Part shown: one piece after another, positions 27,435 to 38,736 of the stretch
How positions within the stretch are numbered: position 1 is the stretch's first letter
How the letters are laid out: each line of letters starts with the position of its first letter
Assembly: GCA_013360585.1 (NCBI GenBank)
Contig: JABWBH010000028.1
Coordinates: 1 to 53,882 of the forward strand
Origin: Phycisphaerae bacterium
Lineage (GTDB): Bacteria > Planctomycetota > Phycisphaerae > UBA1845
Length of the DNA stretch: 53,882 nucleotides
Reading direction: 5' to 3'
Position numbers and translations under genes: made by a program
Notes under the pieces: model-generated
Seen by the model: only the letters and a program-made list of their open reading frames with translations
Database searches by the model: none
What the model was told of the DNA's origin: nothing

Positions 27435-28412
27435 TCATGTCGGTGATCCTGTGATTCTTGCAGGGGGTTTCCGCGCCAACACCCGCTGAACGAGTACGAA
27501 CGCCAGAAGAAGCCCGCCCGTCGCCACCTTCGCCCACCAGGAACTCAGCCTCCCATCGAACATGATCCAGGTCTGGATCGTCGCCAGCGCCACCACGCCC
27601 GTCAGCGTTCCCACGACGCCGCCTACGCCGCCCGTCAGGAGCGTTCCGCCGATGACGACCGCCGCGACGGCCTCCAACTCCAGCCCGACTCCGGCCGTCG
27701 GATCTCCCGAGGACATCTCCAGCGTCCGCATGACGCCCGCCAGCCCCGCGCAGGCGCCGCTGACGGCGTACACGGCGATCTTCGTCCGTCTTATCGGCAG
27801 ACCCATCACTCGGGCTGCCGACTCCGCCCCGCCGACTGCGTAGACGTTGCGACCGAAAGCCGTCCAGCGCAACGCCACGGCAGCCGTAACGAGCAGCAGC
27901 ACGAAAATCATCGCGTTCAGATGCAGTCTACCCTGTCCGATCGGCACAGCGAACTCGACGAGCCTCTGATGAGCGGGATGTTCGATGCCGAGACTCGTGA
28001 GGCTGACGGAAAGCACAAGTCCCCGGGCGAGGAACATGCCGGCGAGCGTGACGATGAAAGGAGCGAGCCGGAACGTGGTGATGATCCAGCCTGATCCCGC
28101 GCCGAGAAAAGCCCCGGCGGCAATTGCCGTCGCGAACGCCGGGACGGGCGGCCAGCCGCGACCCCCCGTGAGGACAGCCGTCAAGGTGGCGGAGAGGGCG
28201 AACACAGAGCCGACCGAAAGATCAATCCCGCCCGTGAGGACAACCAGGGTCATTCCCACGGCGATGACGCCCAACGCCGCGTTGCCGTTCAGAAGGTCGA
28301 GAACGACCGGAACCTGCGCCATGTCGGGCTGATGCATCGCCGCCGACGCAAAAAGAGCGGCGCAGATCGCAGCGCCGGTCAGGATCCCCGCGCTTTCGGC
28401 CGTCCGTCGCAT
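27435..28412 (-). CDS. Ribose-type ABC transporter permease
   Basis: About nine to ten membrane segments with the RbsC landmarks GGIDLSVGSVFALSATLTAVL and the conserved GGxxxxGGxGGVVGTLTGVV near the end. It forms the membrane channel for a sugar uptake system. It begins immediately at the end of the preceding ATPase-permease gene (TGA directly followed by ATG), so the two are co-translated. With the permease domain fused to the ATPase, it could form a heterodimeric channel. Sugar specificity is unknown. Confidence 0.8.
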   Translation of the reverse strand: MRRTAESAGILTGAAICAALFASAAMHQPDMAQVPVVLDLLNGNAALGVIAVGMTLVVLTGGIDLSVGSVFALSATLTAVLTGGRGWPPVPAFATAIAAGAFLGAGSGWIITTFRLAPFIVTLAGMFLARGLVLSVSLTSLGIEHPAHQRLVEFAVPIGQGRLHLNAMIFVLLLVTAAVALRWTAFGRNVYAVGGAESAARVMGLPIRRTKIAVYAVSGACAGLAGVMRTLEMSSGDPTAGVGLELEAVAAVVIGGTLLTGGVGGVVGTLTGVVALATIQTWIMFDGRLSSWWAKVATGGLLLAFVLVQRVLARKPPARITGSPT

Positions 28413-31096
<2,684 letters not shown>

Positions 31097-31100
<4 letters not shown>

Positions 31101-31864
31101 CCGTGCGACCCGTCCGACCGGGGGGGCGGGCGTTGCAGAGACCTTTCCTGAACCCGCCGCGCCGCGAACACCGCCGCCGCTGCGATCGCCGCGGTCTCGA
31201 TGCGAAGCGTATCCTCAGCCAACGCCACGGCAGGGATACCTGCCGCGCGCGCCGCGGTCATCTCCTCGTCCGCCCACCCGCCTTCCGGTCCGATCATGAG
31301 AAGGATGTCGTCCGAACCGCAACCCGCCAGCTTGTCGAACACGCCTGGATCGTGTCCGCCGGCGTCTGCGATAGCGAGGGTTGGCGACGGCGAGCGATGT
31401 CGGATCAGATCGGCGAAAGCGGTGGGGGAGTCGATCCGCGGGAGGTCCGCCCGCCCGCACTGCTTGCACGCTTCGATCGCCCACCGTCGCCACCGGTTCA
31501 AAAGCGACGGTCCCGGCACGACGACGCTTCGCACGCAGGTGAGCGGCGTGATCGCCTCAATGCCGAGTTCGGTGCATTTCTCGACGAGCAACTGCTGGCG
31601 ATCGCCCTTCGGGGGGCATACCGCGAGCGAAAGTCGGGGCGGTCGCCGCGCAGACACGGTCTGAATTGCGCCGATCTGAACGCAAACGCCTTCCCGCGAC
31701 GCCGCGATCACGCGGCCCTCAGCAATGCGCCGCGCACCGTCAAAGAGCTCCACTTCGTCTCCCGGGCGCAATCGCAGAACATCGCGCGCATGATGCGACT
31801 CGTCATCCGAAAGCATCGCCTCGCGATGATCGAGGTCAGGGTGATATATCCGCGCCCGCCGCAT
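31097..31864 (-). CDS. rsmE: 16S rRNA (uracil-1498-N3)-methyltransferase
   Basis: The family motifs are visible: PUA-like N-terminus with HARDVLRLRPGDEVELFDG, then the SPOUT knot with CTELGIEAITPL, EACKQCGRADLPRI, LMIGPEGGWADEE and VALAEDTLRIETAAIAA. The enzyme methylates U1498 in 16S rRNA at the decoding site. I favour the start at 31864 because homologues begin close to the MRRARIYHP pattern, though an in-frame ATG at 31894 exists and neither has a clear Shine-Dalgarno. It heads the apparent operon with the ABC transporter genes. Confidence 0.85.
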
Positions 31865-32027
31865 GTGCGAATTATGTTTCCTTGAACCTGTCATGCAACG
31901 CGGGTCGCTGCCGCTGGACGGAATATCCGTCCAGCGGATAAGGTTGAGCTGGATATGCGCCGCACCGACGGGGAGCTGCGCAACTTCTTTCGCAGGTTTG
32001 ACGGGTTAGTTTTGGAAGGAGTCGGAC

Positions 32028-32663
32028 ATGAATCCACGTAATGTCGTTGTCGCTGTCGCCGTGATCGCGGGTCTGGGGTGCGTCCTGGGGTGGCGCAGCG
32101 CTTACCTCCCGGAGGCGGGTCGCGCCGAAGCCGCGCCCGCGACAGTCGAGTCGTTTGCGATCGACGCGGTGCATTCCAAGGCGTTGTTCCGCGTGCATCA
32201 CCTCGGCGCGGGCATGTTTTACGGACGGTTCAACGACGTGACCGGAACGATCGTGTTCGACGGAGCCAGCGCCGCCGGACCGCAGTTCGATGTTTCGATC
32301 GCCGCCGGGAGCGTTGACACCGGTAATGATAAGTTAGACGGCCACCTGAAAAGCCCGGACTTCTTCAACGTCGCCGAGCATCCGAAGCTGACGTTCAAGA
32401 GCAAGTCCGCGAAGAAGGTCAACGATAAGACCTACGAAGTGTCGGGCGATCTGACGATCCACGGCGTCACCAAGCCGCTGACCGCGCAGGTGGACTGGAC
32501 CGGAACCGCCGAAGGTCGGGGCGGGAAGCGTTGCGGCTTTGAAACTGTGTTCACAATCAAGCGCAGTGATTTCGGCATGACTTACATGCTCGAAGGCGGA
32601 GGCCTGGGGGACGAGATTCGCGTGATCGTGTCGCTCGAAGGCATGATCGGCGGAGGTCGCTGA
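32028..32663 (+). CDS. Secreted YceI-family lipid-binding protein
   Basis: Signal segment (VVVAVAVIAGLGCVLG), then the YceI beta-barrel pattern: FAIDAVHSKALFRVHHLGAGMFYGRFNDVTGTIVFD, KLDGHLKSPDFFNVAEHPKLTFKSKS, and LTIHGVTKPLTAQVD. YceI proteins bind long isoprenoid or lipid molecules in the periplasm. GGAAGGAG stands eight bases before the start. The gene faces away from rsmE with ~130 bases between them. Confidence 0.85.
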   Translation: MNPRNVVVAVAVIAGLGCVLGWRSAYLPEAGRAEAAPATVESFAIDAVHSKALFRVHHLGAGMFYGRFNDVTGTIVFDGASAAGPQFDVSIAAGSVDTGNDKLDGHLKSPDFFNVAEHPKLTFKSKSAKKVNDKTYEVSGDLTIHGVTKPLTAQVDWTGTAEGRGGKRCGFETVFTIKRSDFGMTYMLEGGGLGDEIRVIVSLEGMIGGGR

Positions 32664-32702
32664 CGCTTCACGGCATCATCTCCTGTTTGTCGGAACCCTT
32701 GC

Positions 32703-33584
32703 GTGATTGAACTCGTATTGAAGGCGGTCGCGGCGCCGATGCTGCTCGGGGCGGCGTTGCTGGCGGCTGCGCACCGCCTTGCTCGACAAGGCGACGACAA
32801 CGCCCGGTTGAAGCGGGGCGGCGCGGCGTGGGGAGTTGCGCTGGCGGCGGCCTTCGCCGTGAGCGTCTTCGTTCAGGAAGGGGCGCCGCGCTGGCCGCCC
32901 GCGGCACGCTGGCACGGGACGGTTTATGCGATCGCGGCGGCGGCGCTGATCGGACTGGCGACTTCCTCGCCCAGGAACACGTTCTTGAGCTTCAGTGCGG
33001 CCGCGGTCGGCGCTGCAATCGCGGCGGCCGGTTTTGTGAGCCTGCCCGGGGTGGACACGGTGCTGTGGCGGGGGTCGCTCGGCGCGGTCGTAGCGGTGTT
33101 GGCTCTTGTGCTCGGGGTGGCATCTCGCCGCGACGGCGGCTGGGTCTGGCCGGTCGGCGGAGCGGTCATCTTCACGGTGCTTTCCGGGCTTTTCATGCAA
33201 TCTCACTTCGCCAAGGCCGCGGTCGCCTGCGGCGCAATTGCGGCCTGTTGCGGAGGCGGAGGTGTGCTGATGCCGGCCCGGCTGGCAGGTAGGTTTTCGG
33301 TCGCGGGCGCGGTAACGGTGGCAACCGTGACGGTGGTTCTCTCGTTGACCGGTTACGCCTACGACCCGTCGGGACCACTCCGCTGGACGTGGGCGCTTCC
33401 GACGGTCTCGCTGCTGGGATTCGTGATCGCACCTGGCGATCGAGCGTCAAAAACCGGCTTACCCCGAAAAATGATCGGGCTGGCGTGGATCGTCGTATGC
33501 TGCGGCGCGGCGGCGGGCTTGGATTTCCGGGCGAGGATGTCCGCAAAGGACAAGGCTGCGGATTCCGTGTATTCTCCGTATTAA
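32703..33584 (+). CDS. Polytopic membrane protein of unknown function
   Basis: 293 residues with about nine to ten predicted membrane segments rich in alanine, glycine and valine and few conserved polar residues. I do not recognise it. The GTG start at 32703 lacks a clear Shine-Dalgarno. It lies 39 bases after the YceI gene and may be co-transcribed. The final codons are duplicated (see the repeat at 33566). Confidence 0.6.
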   Translation: MIELVLKAVAAPMLLGAALLAAAHRLARQGDDNARLKRGGAAWGVALAAAFAVSVFVQEGAPRWPPAARWHGTVYAIAAAALIGLATSSPRNTFLSFSAAAVGAAIAAAGFVSLPGVDTVLWRGSLGAVVAVLALVLGVASRRDGGWVWPVGGAVIFTVLSGLFMQSHFAKAAVACGAIAACCGGGGVLMPARLAGRFSVAGAVTVATVTVVLSLTGYAYDPSGPLRWTWALPTVSLLGFVIAPGDRASKTGLPRKMIGLAWIVVCCGAAAGLDFRARMSAKDKAADSVYSPY

Positions 33585-33605
33585 ACGTGTGTTCTCCGTA
33601 TTAAA
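33566..33605. repeat. 20-base tandem duplication over a stop codon
   Basis: CGTGTATTCTCCGTATTAAA is followed at once by a copy with one changed base. The first copy holds the membrane-protein stop codon at 33582-33584. It looks like a recent tandem duplication, so the stop region may have been reshaped. Confidence 0.7.
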
Positions 33606-33786
33606 GCTGCATCATTGTCGACACGACGAGATCGTAACACCCGCTTCCTCACGGGCGCGGCTCGGTTCAGAAAGTTTGCCTGATGAAGCTGGATACCGCG
33701 GCGTGGTATGATCGAGCGGAAAGGATCCCGGCGTCGAAACCCCGGGCGGAGTTCCGGTCACGCGGGCAAGAGACGAGGAGGGGAGT

Positions 33787-34614
33787 ATGCGACTTGTCAG
33801 GTTTGCAGGACATGCGTTAACCGTGGCGGCATGCGGGCTGCTCTGCGACGCCGTGATGGCGGACGACGTGTCGCCCGCGGTCATCGCCTCGATCCACGAT
33901 GAACCGCGCGACGGCTTCGGCGACACGTTCAACGAGTCTCCCTTTGAGGGCCTGTTGCGGCAGCAGTCCACGCGCGAGGACCGGGCGGTGCTGGAATACG
34001 ATGCGGAGGCCTACGTCGGACGACCGATCCTCAGCGCCAGGATCCTCGGCCGCGTCAGCGTCAACAACGCCTTCGACAACGGCCCCAGATCGTTCAATGT
34101 GCTGGTCTACGCCGGCAACGGCGCAAGAGACCTGGCCGACTTCGAAGCCCCGGGCGTCGTGGTGGGATCGTTTTCGTATCACCCGCCGAACGACACGTTC
34201 ATCGACTTCGACGTCGACGCGACAGACGCGGTCGCGGATCTGCTGCAAGGCGGCGGCTGGATCGGCGTCAAGGTGGATTGCTCTTCGGAGCCGAATTTTC
34301 CGAACATCCTCAGTCCCGCAACGCTCCTGCGCATCGAAGCCGGTGAGCCGTCGGATTGCACCGGTCTCGAACGGATCGGCAAAGCGAAGTGCAAACAACG
34401 CAACGGCGTCAATAAGCTGACCGTGAAGCTCACCGGCGGACTTGCGGACGACGACTACGCCGTGACGTTGAGTTCCGGCGCGACGCGGGCGGGCGCGCTG
34501 GACGATGTCGGCGAAGCTGTCGTGAAGTTCAAGCGCCTGCCGTCCGGCGCCGGCACGGCCGACGCCACCTGGGGATGCGGCGCAACGGACTCGAGGCGTT
34601 ACGACTGTCCGTGA
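33787..34614 (+). CDS. Secreted protein with a calcium-like C-terminal domain
   Basis: 275 residues with a signal peptide (RFAGHALTVAACGLLCDAVMA). The N-terminal ~180 residues have a DNRLRE-like pattern with GDTFNE, VNNAFDNGPRSFNVLVYAG and DDTFIDFDVD-like positions; the last ~80 residues (CKQRNGVNKLTVKLTGGLADDDYAVTL) form a short domain common in secreted planctomycete proteins. Function unknown. GAGGAGGGGAG precedes the start by about four bases, strong evidence for the start. It converges on the CCA gene, whose stop is 8 bases away. Confidence 0.6.
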   Translation: MRLVRFAGHALTVAACGLLCDAVMADDVSPAVIASIHDEPRDGFGDTFNESPFEGLLRQQSTREDRAVLEYDAEAYVGRPILSARILGRVSVNNAFDNGPRSFNVLVYAGNGARDLADFEAPGVVVGSFSYHPPNDTFIDFDVDATDAVADLLQGGGWIGVKVDCSSEPNFPNILSPATLLRIEAGEPSDCTGLERIGKAKCKQRNGVNKLTVKLTGGLADDDYAVTLSSGATRAGALDDVGEAVVKFKRLPSGAGTADATWGCGATDSRRYDCP

Positions 34615-34621
34615 CCGCGCG

Positions 34622-35863
34622 TCAGGAGGCGCGCTCGGTCCGCATGAGCTGATCGGCGAGGGTGGCGGCCTCCTCGGAGGTTCGCACCCGCTCGTTGAGT
34701 TGCGCGCGGTACACCGCGGCCAGCACTCGACCGAACACCGGACCGGGCGCGTAGCCCGCGCGGGTCAGATCGTCTCCGGACAGCAGCGGTGGGGGAGTCG
34801 CCTGCACCGGATCGATTGCGTTGAAGGCTGCGGCGACTTTTTGCCAGCGCTCCGGGTTCTCGCCTCGCGCCACTACGTCGGCATGCGCCAGCAGCGGGAG
34901 GTCATTCCCTAGCGTATGCGCCCGCCAGAACCGAAGCTGAGCGAACTCGTCCGCGTCAGAGCGGGTGAAACGCAGCGACTCCTGAACCAGCCACGTCGCG
35001 CCCTCGGTTTGATCGTTGCTGAGGCGAAGGTCGCGGCAGAACGTCCGGGTGTCCCGCGGTCCTCGGTCCAGCAGGATCGCCGCGACCGAAAGTGGCGCAC
35101 TGATCCGCCCCGTCGGCAACGCGGCCAGCCGCCGCTCGATCCGCTCCGCCTCTTCCGGCTCGAACCGCCAACCTGGCGCCAGGTGGTCGACCAGACCCGT
35201 GTCGCGCAGCAGGCGCCACGCCGTCGCTCGCCCTGTTGCGGTCAGCATGCGATCCAGCTCCATCCAGATCCGTTCCGGGCTGATCCGGGTCAGCTTCGCG
35301 GCGTGCGTGCGGATCGCCTCGAACGTGAGCGGTTCGATGCGAAAGCCGAGGGCGACCGCGAAACGCACCGCCCGCAGCATTCTCAGGTGATCTTCCGCAA
35401 ACCTCGCCTCGGGGTCGCCGATCGTGCGAACCACGCCGGCGGCGAGGTCCGCCTGTCCGCCGACGTGGTCGATGATCCGGTCCGTGACCGGATCCTCGAA
35501 CATGCCGTTGATGGTGAAGTCGCGGCGCCGGGCGTCCTCAATCTCGCCGCAGAACGTCACCTGATCCGGTCGCCGGCCGTCGGAGTACGCGGCGTCCGCG
35601 CGAAACGTGGCGACCTCGACATCCACCCCGCGCTTCCGAACCAACACGACGCCGAACTGCTGCCCCACCGCCCGCGAAGCGTGAAACAGCTCTCGCACGC
35701 GCTCCGGGCGCGCGTCCGTCACCACGTCGTAATCCTGCGGCGCCCGTCCCAGCAGGCGATCACGCACGCAGCCGCCCGCGAAATACGCGGCGTGACCGGC
35801 GTCGCGCAAGGTACGCACGATGCTCGCAGCAGCGTCGCGGGCGTCAGGAGTTCGAGGTTTCAT
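34622..35863 (-). CDS. CCA-adding/poly(A) polymerase-family nucleotidyltransferase
   Basis: The nucleotidyltransferase core is clear: AAYFAGGCVRDRLLGR, PQDYDVVTDARPERV (the DxD metal site) and RRRDFTINGMFED, then RHL..LRMLRAVRFAVALGFRIEP and a helical tail. It adds CCA to tRNA 3' ends or A residues to RNA. The two roles cannot be separated from these motifs alone. The start at 35863 overlaps the rsmD stop (ATGA), which fixes it. Downstream convergent neighbour ends 8 bases away. Confidence 0.8.
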   Translation of the reverse strand: MKPRTPDARDAAASIVRTLRDAGHAAYFAGGCVRDRLLGRAPQDYDVVTDARPERVRELFHASRAVGQQFGVVLVRKRGVDVEVATFRADAAYSDGRRPDQVTFCGEIEDARRRDFTINGMFEDPVTDRIIDHVGGQADLAAGVVRTIGDPEARFAEDHLRMLRAVRFAVALGFRIEPLTFEAIRTHAAKLTRISPERIWMELDRMLTATGRATAWRLLRDTGLVDHLAPGWRFEPEEAERIERRLAALPTGRISAPLSVAAILLDRGPRDTRTFCRDLRLSNDQTEGATWLVQESLRFTRSDADEFAQLRFWRAHTLGNDLPLLAHADVVARGENPERWQKVAAAFNAIDPVQATPPPLLSGDDLTRAGYAPGPVFGRVLAAVYRAQLNERVRTSEEAATLADQLMRTERAS

Positions 35864-36441
35864 CGGCAAAATAACGTGATTGCGTGGCTGCCGATTTGGC
35901 GACGATCCTCGCATCGCCAGCCGGATCCGTGCCGGAGAGGATAAGCAATCTCCCTTTCGTGATGAAGGACGACCCGAGCCGAAGCCGCCGCCGTCACCGC
36001 AAGGCGTTCCAGAAGGCGCGGAACCGGACCCGCCAGCGACGTATCCCGGGCATCCACATAGGGAGGGTCGAGAAAAACCAGATCGAACGCGCCGCCGTCC
36101 TCACGTGTCAGCCGGGCGCGCCAGGCGTCGGTCGCAACCAAGGCGGCCTCGGAACCCACCTGAAGAGCATCCAGATTCTTCCGCAACACCGCCAACGCCC
36201 GGCGATCGTTCTCGAAAAACACGCAGGATGCCGCCCCACGGGACAACGCCTCGATTCCGATCGAGCCGCTGCCGGCGAAGACGTCCGCGACGTGGAGGGG
36301 AGGAAGCACGCCGGGCGCCGCGTAGATCGACCCGAGGATGTTGAACAGTGTCTCGCGCAGGGCGTCCGGCAGCGGTCGCGTGCCGCCGTGCGCCGGCCAG
36401 GCGATCTTGCGTCCACGCCACTTCCCGGAAATGATCCGCAT
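35860..36441 (-). CDS. rsmD: 16S rRNA (guanine-966-N2)-methyltransferase
   Basis: Motif MRIISGKWRGRKI at the start, TRPLPDALRETLFNIL, SAM-binding DVFAGSGSIGIEALSRGA and the catalytic DPPY (FLDPPYVDARD). RsmD methylates G966 in 16S rRNA. At 193 residues it is the usual size. An open frame runs further upstream to 36834, but homologues start at the MRII motif and that extra frame lies over the divergent YkgJ gene. It is translationally coupled to the nucleotidyltransferase gene. Confidence 0.9.
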   Translation of the reverse strand: MRIISGKWRGRKIAWPAHGGTRPLPDALRETLFNILGSIYAAPGVLPPLHVADVFAGSGSIGIEALSRGAASCVFFENDRRALAVLRKNLDALQVGSEAALVATDAWRARLTREDGGAFDLVFLDPPYVDARDTSLAGPVPRLLERLAVTAAASARVVLHHEREIAYPLRHGSGWRCEDRRQIGSHAITLFCR

Positions 36442-36516
36442 CCGTCGGATGTTACGGACCGGCGACGGGAATGCACGGTTGCGGCGGCAGCGTGCCTCGT
36501 CGCCTTCGGATGAATC

Positions 36517-37011
36517 ATGAAACTCGACGTGCTGGGATCGGTATTGTGCGCTCAATGCCCGGCGGCCTGCTGCCGTTACGTGGCGCTGCCCCTGGACAAA
36601 CCGCGCACCGTCCGGGACTACGACGATATCCGCTGGTACCTCATGCATGAGGGGTTCTCCGTCTTCGTTGAGGACGGGGACTGGTACGTCCAGATCGAGT
36701 CGAAGTGCAAGAACCTGCGCGACGACAACCTCTGCGGCGTCTACGAGACGCGGCCTGAGATCTGCGAGAACTATCAACCCGGCGATTGCGACTACCTCGG
36801 CGGCGACTACGGCTACGACCACCTCTTCACGCACCCCTCGCAGCTTGAGGCCTATGTCGAGCGGAAGCTGGGGCGGCGGTTGGGCGACCGGTCCGGCAGG
36901 ACGCCCTCCGCGCCAACTCGAAGGAGGGTGACGCCCGTCAACGGTCGCACGCCACGTAGAACGTCAACGGGCGCACAAACCGTGGCGGGACGACGACGCG
37001 CAAGCCGATAA
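36517..37011 (+). CDS. YkgJ-family cysteine-cluster protein
   Basis: The conserved cysteines are arranged as C11, C14, C18, C19, then CKNL, LCGVYETRPEICENYQPGDC. This is the YkgJ pattern, predicted to bind zinc or an iron-sulfur cluster. Function in cells is not known. The last ~45 residues are a basic, low-complexity tail (RTPSAPTRRRVTPVNGRTPRR), which may be real or may mark a late frame change. It is divergently arranged with rsmD across 75 bases. Confidence 0.8.
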   Translation: MKLDVLGSVLCAQCPAACCRYVALPLDKPRTVRDYDDIRWYLMHEGFSVFVEDGDWYVQIESKCKNLRDDNLCGVYETRPEICENYQPGDCDYLGGDYGYDHLFTHPSQLEAYVERKLGRRLGDRSGRTPSAPTRRRVTPVNGRTPRRTSTGAQTVAGRRRASR

Positions 37012-37071
37012 TACCCCAAGCGCGACCGACGCCTCATCGATGGGGATGCTGGCCGCACCGGATCAGCCAAA

Positions 37072-37599
37072 ATGACCGACAACCTGCACTACGAAGCCGC
37101 TTTCGAAGACGCTCTCCGCCGCCGGCAGCGCCCGTTTCTTCGCGTGGACGAACAACGGCGGGCCGAGTTCAGCGGATCACGGGTGAAGTCCTTCGACTTT
37201 GTCGTGCATCAGCCTGACGGTGGGGGGTGGCTGGTGGACGTCAAGGGGCGGAAGTTCCCGTATGACCTCCCGTCGGGGCGGCATTTCTGGGAAAACTGGG
37301 TCACCGATGATGACGTGTCGGGATTGACCGCGTGGGAGGGGGAATTCGGTCCGCAGTTCCCGGCGATGTTCGTGTTCGCTTACTGGTTGACGTTGCCCGG
37401 GCTGGAATCCCTTCTGCCCGGTACGCACCGCTTCCGCGACCGGACGTACGCCTTCCTGGCGCTGCCGGCAGCGCTCTACCGAACTCAGGCCCGACGAAGG
37501 TCGGACCGGTGGGGCACGGTTTTTCTTCCCGCGTCCGTCTTCCGCAGCGAGGCGCGGCCGGTGTTTCCTGCGACCGATGCTTTACCGGCGGCTGGATGA
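37072..37599 (+). CDS. HYExAFE family protein
   Basis: The defining motif NLHYEAAFEDALRRRQRPF is at residues 5-23. It is followed by FDFVVHQPDGGGWLVDVKGRKFP, with D42 and D56-V-K58 looking like a PD-(D/E)XK site, though no catalytic activity is established. HYExAFE proteins are a planctomycete-type family, and this is the strongest marker of the organism group here. Its stop lies inside the promoter that drives the following small genes. Confidence 0.75.
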   Translation: MTDNLHYEAAFEDALRRRQRPFLRVDEQRRAEFSGSRVKSFDFVVHQPDGGGWLVDVKGRKFPYDLPSGRHFWENWVTDDDVSGLTAWEGEFGPQFPAMFVFAYWLTLPGLESLLPGTHRFRDRTYAFLALPAALYRTQARRRSDRWGTVFLPASVFRSEARPVFPATDALPAAG

Positions 37600-37609
37600 G
37601 TCATATAAT
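37581..37609 (+). promoter_or_regulatory. Sigma-70 type promoter
   Basis: TTTACC, 17 bases, then a perfect TATAAT at 37604-37609. Transcription would start near 37616, 42 bases before the small membrane gene at 37658. The -35 differs from TTGACA at two positions. It overlaps the end of the HYExAFE gene. Confidence 0.55.
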
Positions 37610-37657
37610 CCTGCCGATAGCGGGATGTTAATTCCTTGCGAAAGTCGCGGAGGGGTC

Positions 37658-37855
37658 ATGATGCGAGCGTGGGTGTTGCGTTGTGTCGGGCTGGTGCTGC
37701 TGCTGGGATCCGTTGCGGCACCCGTCCTGGCCCAGGATCGGTGGATCCCGCCGAACAAGGACCGCGGCATGTTGCAGTGGGTGGTCATGCTGGGCGTCCT
37801 GATTCTGATCTGCATCCCCGCGTTCATGAACCCGAAGCGGTCGCACATGGATTGA
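37658..37855 (+). CDS. Small membrane protein with two spans
   Basis: 65 residues: a signal-like or membrane segment (WVLRCVGLVLLLGSVAAPVLA), a short polar middle (QDRWIPPNKDRGMLQ) and a second span (WVVMLGVLILICIPAFM) with a charged end. The predicted topology has the middle segment outside if the first is not cleaved. I do not recognise it. GGAGGGG stands just before the start. It is the first gene behind the promoter at 37581 and lies 66 bases upstream of the paralogous pair. Confidence 0.6.
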   Translation: MMRAWVLRCVGLVLLLGSVAAPVLAQDRWIPPNKDRGMLQWVVMLGVLILICIPAFMNPKRSHMD

Positions 37856-37921
37856 TGCTCGGTCCGCGCGGAATCGGCGCGAAGCGCCGAGAGGTGCGCG
37901 CGTGGCGGTGGTCAAGGAGTC

Positions 37922-38242
37922 ATGCGGATGTTCAACAAACGAACGATCGTGGTCGCCCTGGCGGGGCTGAACCTGCTGCTGCTGACGGCGCTGATCATCA
38001 TTGCCGAGCCGACGCCCGCGGCTCACGCTCAGGCGGGTCCGGGCGGGCGGGGATACCTGTGCGCCACCGCGTCGGTCACCGGGCAGGAGTACGAAGTCTT
38101 GTACATCCTCGACATGGGCGGACGCCGGCTTTACTCGCTGGGACCGACGAATCCGCAGAGCGGCAAGCTTGAGTACTTCGGCGTCCGCGACCTGAAGCAG
38201 GATTTTCGTAACGAAGGCGCCGCCGCGCCGACGCCTCCGTAA
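37922..38242 (+). CDS. Small anchored protein, member 1 of a paralogous pair
   Basis: 106 residues: short N-terminus, membrane span (VVALAGLNLLLLTALIIIA), then ~75 exported residues with GGRGYLCATASVTGQEYEVLYILDMGGRRLYSLG and DLKQDF. It aligns with the next protein over this whole region, including LYILD / LYVID and DLK near the end. The fold may be a small beta-sheet unit. Function unknown. AAGGAG precedes the start by five bases. Confidence 0.65.
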   Translation: MRMFNKRTIVVALAGLNLLLLTALIIIAEPTPAAHAQAGPGGRGYLCATASVTGQEYEVLYILDMGGRRLYSLGPTNPQSGKLEYFGVRDLKQDFRNEGAAAPTPP

Positions 38243-38343
38243 TATCCCGTCGTCCCCGATGAAGACGGAACAACGTGGGTCAACCCCGGGGGATGACGGA
38301 AATCCTCGAACGATTTTTGCCTCAGCAACCTTGGAGATCTGAC

Positions 38344-38736
38344 GTGGATCGAAACAACCTGGTCATCGGTGTGCTCAGCATCACGGCCGTCGTGCTCCTG
38401 GTCGGATTGTTCATCGTCATTCAGGTGCAGCCGCCGGCGTACGCCGCCGGCATGAGCGTCTCGGGCGGTGATTACATCATGACGGTAGGCAAGGTTCAGA
38501 GCACTCCGACGCAGTACCCGGAGGAGCTTTTGTACGTCATTGACGTTCCCGAGTCGAAGCTCATCTCCTACGGCTTCGACTACAAGAGCAAGCGCCTGCA
38601 CGTGACGACCCAGCTCGATCTGAAAAACATGGCCGCGCAGACCGGCGGCGAACCGCTGCCCGGCGACGCGGCTCCCAACCAGCCGCCGAGTCGCCCAGGA
38701 ACGCGCCCGCCCACGGGCAAACGCCCGACGCCGTAA
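38344..38736 (+). CDS. Small anchored protein, member 2 of a paralogous pair
   Basis: 130 residues: an N-terminal span (VIGVLSITAVVLLVGLFIVI), an exported region with GGDYIMTVGKVQS and ELLYVIDVPESKLISYG, DLKNMA, and a proline-rich end (PPSRPGTRPPTGKRP). It is a clear paralogue of the preceding protein. The GTG at 38344 has a GGAG seven bases before it; an upstream GTG at 38275 would add 23 residues and is less likely. Function unknown. Confidence 0.6.
   Translation: MDRNNLVIGVLSITAVVLLVGLFIVIQVQPPAYAAGMSVSGGDYIMTVGKVQSTPTQYPEELLYVIDVPESKLISYGFDYKSKRLHVTTQLDLKNMAAQTGGEPLPGDAAPNQPPSRPGTRPPTGKRPTP

Noticed and set aside
34600-34640. Imperfect hairpin between the two convergent genes as a terminator
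   Set aside because: The stem is inside coding sequence, is imperfect and has no T-run on either strand.
36441-36834. N-terminal extension of RsmD
   Set aside because: The frame is open but valine/arginine-biased, lies opposite the YkgJ gene, and RsmD homologues start at the MRII motif.
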